Assembly: GCA_049700315.1 (NCBI GenBank)
Contig: JBNAVN010000078.1
Span: 1 to 8,928 of the forward strand
DNA length: 8,928 nt
DNA from: JAOAFX01 sp049700315
GTDB lineage: Bacteria; Hydrothermota; Tepidihabitantia; SM23-42; JAOAFX01
Reading direction: 5' to 3'
In this document: piece after piece, positions 6,955-8,928 of the stretch
How the letters are laid out: every line of letters begins with the position of its first letter
Position numbering within the stretch: the first letter of the stretch is position 1
Translations under genes and position numbers: made by a program
The notes under the pieces: generated by a model
What the model was told of the DNA's origin: nothing
Seen by the model: only the letters and a program-made list of their open reading frames with translations
The model's database searches: none

Positions 6955-7944
6955 TTATTTTTTCTTTTCACCTACGAATAACGGTTCCTGAATATGCGGT
7001 AGTTTTTTGTATACTCTTATTTTCTTTGGAGAACGGAGTTTTATTATAATCTCCCTTTTCTCTAATTCTTGCGGCGATTCTGGAATAATAAATGCGCTTT
7101 TCATAATCTCCCAGTCTTTGCTCCTAACCGTTATTACTTTATCCAGAAAAACACTTACATAGCATCCATTTAATTGCGTTGGTTCTACATTTTCTAATTT
7201 TTTATTTGTAATTGCAACATATTTAGGGTCTATATCAATGCCGATAAATCTTCTACCCAAATTTTTAGCAGCGATTGCAGTAGTGCCTGTTCCAACAAGT
7301 GGGTCAAGAACGATGTCGCCTTCATCTGTGCTCATTAACAACAGTCTTTCAAGAAGATGAACTGGTAGTTGGCAGGGGTGTTCATCCCGTCTTTTTTTAT
7401 GCCGAATTCTATGGATATCTGTCCAAACATCAGAGACAAGTGGACCGAACTGATGCATTTGACTTTTTTTCCCACCATAATCTTGCAAAATATAATGACA
7501 ATTTCTGCACCTTTTGTGCAACATTCTTATATCATAAAACTTAAATTTGTTAGACTTAACATAATATAAAATTCCATAGTGATTGGGTAGCAAGGTTTTG
7601 CCAAGTGGAGAACCCATTGCATCCCAGGCAATCCAATGCCTGAAAATGGCAATTTCGTTTAGATAATACCCAAAATATATTAGCCATTTTGGAATATTAT
7701 GAACAAAAATTGAACCTGCTGGCTTAGTAATTCGAACCATCTCTCTAAGCCATTCTTTGCACCAGGAGAGATATTCTTCGACTTCATGCTTATCATAGTA
7801 ACTGTTATATTTCTTTTTTAGATTGAACGGTGGGTCAGCGAAAGTAACATCAACACTATTATCCGGAATCTTTCTCATAACCTCAAGGCAATCACCTTGA
7901 ATTATTTTGTTTATAATAGATTCAAAATAAATTTTATTTCCCAT
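6955..7944 (-). CDS. Beta-class type II DNA methyltransferase (probably N6-adenine)
   Basis: It transfers a methyl group from S-adenosylmethionine to a base in a specific DNA site, protecting it from the partner nuclease. The 329-residue protein has catalytic motif IV DPPF (37-40) ahead of the AdoMet motif LDPLVGTGTT (213-222), with DEHPCQLP (187-194) and GIDIDPKY (235-242). This order is the beta class. DPPF favours N6-adenine, while N4-cytosine enzymes more often have SPPY; that is inference. Between them is the target-recognition region, with a CRNC pair (146-149) in HKRCRNCHYILQDYGGKKSQM, perhaps a metal site. A tail of about 75 residues (255-329) extends past the fold. ATG 7944 overlaps the endonuclease stop by 11 bp, and an AGGGGA lies 8 bases upstream inside that gene. 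The recognition sequence cannot be told from the protein. Confidence 0.93.
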   Translation of the reverse strand: MGNKIYFESIINKIIQGDCLEVMRKIPDNSVDVTFADPPFNLKKKYNSYYDKHEVEEYLSWCKEWLREMVRITKPAGSIFVHNIPKWLIYFGYYLNEIAIFRHWIAWDAMGSPLGKTLLPNHYGILYYVKSNKFKFYDIRMLHKRCRNCHYILQDYGGKKSQMHQFGPLVSDVWTDIHRIRHKKRRDEHPCQLPVHLLERLLLMSTDEGDIVLDPLVGTGTTAIAAKNLGRRFIGIDIDPKYVAITNKKLENVEPTQLNGCYVSVFLDKVITVRSKDWEIMKSAFIIPESPQELEKREIIIKLRSPKKIRVYKKLPHIQEPLFVGEKKK

Positions 7945-8920
7945 AGAAAATGTCCCCTAGAAGCTTTTTAAATTTTGTAAGCTCATCCTTGTTGAATGTA
8001 AAAACAAAGTCATAGGCATCAACCATTCGCTTTAAATCACCCCTGCGGACATACCAGCCGACTCCATCTACAAACCCGACAAATATAACTTCCGGATAGT
8101 TCTTCTTTAAATAGTCTGCAACTGTCTTTTCTGTTTTTGCTTTATCTCCCATACCTGAAGCAGTGGTAACTGAATAGGAACATTCTATTATAAGTTTAGG
8201 TGATGTTTTATTAGGAAATATGAAATCCATTGTTCGGGGAATATTTCCAGCCTCTGGTATTCTGAATTTTCCTTTCTCAAAAGATAATTTATTCTCCTTA
8301 AGTATTTCTTCAATTACAACCTCAGGATTTCCTTCTCTGGCTGCTTTGTAAGAACCCTTAGTTTTATATCTTATTATAGTGTCAATAAGAGATTCTACCG
8401 AAAAACTAAATTTTCTTATATCAAGTTTTTTAAATTCAAAAAGCGGAAGAACCCGCTTTATTACAGGAACAGTTGGTCCCCTGAAAAACAGATTTACGAT
8501 GCCTTCGGCAAACTTTTCATTTTCTTTAATTAAAGACTTAATCTTATTCAGCCCCCATTCAGTCGTAAATTCTTCTTTTGGCCAGCTATCTTTATTCACA
8601 AGCTTTGACAGAGTTTCATCCTCAGAAACCCTGATGAATGTAACCAATCTCTGCAAACTTTCCTTAGAGAAACCAGTTATTGTTAAAATAGCATCTAACC
8701 CATCTTCTACTTCTCTTATGTGTTCTAATAAGACAGACTCTTCTAATCCTTTATGGTCTATTTTGTTTTTGAGAAGAAAAATATTCTGGGCAATTGAAGA
8801 TATATGCCCTTCATGGTATTCTTCAAACTCTTCGTTATAGAAATGAAAAGTATTCTTTGAAATTACCGTATTAAATTTGTCATCTGATGAGGGGTAACGC
8901 ATTTGTTTCATTTTATTCAC
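7934..8920 (-). CDS. Putative type II restriction endonuclease (PD-(D/E)XK-like), paired with the methyltransferase
   Basis: I do not recognise the exact family. The call rests on pairing with a type II methyltransferase and on a nuclease-like C-terminal half. After a helical N-terminal half (about 30-190), EEILKENKLSFEKGKF (204-219) precedes MDFIF (Asp232), then PKLIIECSYSVTTASG (241-256) and GDKAKTEK (258-265). Asp232 and Glu246 fit the PD...ExK acids, but the usual Lys is replaced by Ser248 (ECS); Lys260 or Lys262 could stand in. Similar departures are known in the BglII (ExQ) group. It would cut unmethylated DNA at a specific site. The frame starts with GTG at 8920 and stays open to the window edge, so the true start could lie outside. 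ATG 8911, preceded by GGTGA at 5 bases, is an equally good or better start. By eye this pair is more AT-rich than the acc operon, which fits acquisition by transfer. Confidence 0.75.
   Translation of the reverse strand: MNKMKQMRYPSSDDKFNTVISKNTFHFYNEEFEEYHEGHISSIAQNIFLLKNKIDHKGLEESVLLEHIREVEDGLDAILTITGFSKESLQRLVTFIRVSEDETLSKLVNKDSWPKEEFTTEWGLNKIKSLIKENEKFAEGIVNLFFRGPTVPVIKRVLPLFEFKKLDIRKFSFSVESLIDTIIRYKTKGSYKAAREGNPEVVIEEILKENKLSFEKGKFRIPEAGNIPRTMDFIFPNKTSPKLIIECSYSVTTASGMGDKAKTEKTVADYLKKNYPEVIFVGFVDGVGWYVRRGDLKRMVDAYDFVFTFNKDELTKFKKLLGDIFYGK
7945..7963 (-). promoter_or_regulatory. Shine-Dalgarno (AGGGGA) for the methyltransferase inside the endonuclease gene
   Basis: The - strand reads AGGGGA, CATTTTCT, then ATG at 7944. 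The site lies in the last codons of the endonuclease, so the methyltransferase can be translated on its own or by coupling. It decides the ATG 7944 start. Confidence 0.65.
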
Positions 8921-8928
8921 CGACTGCA

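Noticed and set aside
8379..8840. + strand frame of 153 codons opposite the endonuclease
   Set aside because: Antisense to a better supported gene, with no family-like motifs and no visible promoter or ribosome site.

Overview
The window looks like a chromosomal piece from an uncultured, moderately AT-rich Gram-negative-type bacterium. My best guess is candidate phylum WOR-3 or another FCB-like lineage. The clues are a C-terminal secretion/sorting-type domain of the 'GRRLPAGIYFIEL' kind, a DUF4837 lipoprotein-like gene, type IV pilus machinery, and short palindromic repeats sitting inside reading frames. The lineage is inferred from gene style only; no marker gene is present.

Layout. One partial gene lies on the + strand at the left edge (1-261), the last 86 codons of a secreted protein with a sorting-type C-terminus. 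Everything else is on the - strand and reads right to left. First comes a type II restriction-modification pair: a PD-(D/E)XK-like endonuclease (8920-7934) overlapping a beta-class DNA methyltransferase (7944-6955) by 11 bp. A DUF763 protein with a helix-hairpin-helix motif follows 29 bp later (6925-5819). After a 231-bp AT-rich spacer with a good promoter comes a DUF4837 protein (5587-4613). A second strong promoter (4573-4600) then drives a compact four-gene operon: TPR protein (4554-3247), accB/BCCP (3247-2783), pilT (2746-1640) and accC/biotin carboxylase (1640-291). Two of its junctions are stop/start fusions sharing one base (TAATG, TAGTG).

How the genes work together. AccB and AccC are the biotin carrier and biotin carboxylase that start fatty-acid synthesis; the carboxyltransferase subunits are not in the window. 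A pilus retraction ATPase gene sits between them and overlaps accC by one base, so pilus retraction and lipid synthesis share a transcript. The TPR protein at the operon head is a plausible partner for one of them but its role is unknown. The restriction-modification pair is an accessory module and looks more AT-rich by eye than the acc operon; DUF763 may be read from the same transcript.

The most unusual feature is repeat DNA translated in frame. The DUF763 gene carries a 54-bp GC-rich palindromic insertion flanked by a 5-bp duplication, adding 18 residues. The left-edge gene carries at least two palindromes and a duplicated 11-mer inside its sorting domain. I see no tRNA, rRNA, CRISPR array, transposase or convincing intrinsic terminator.
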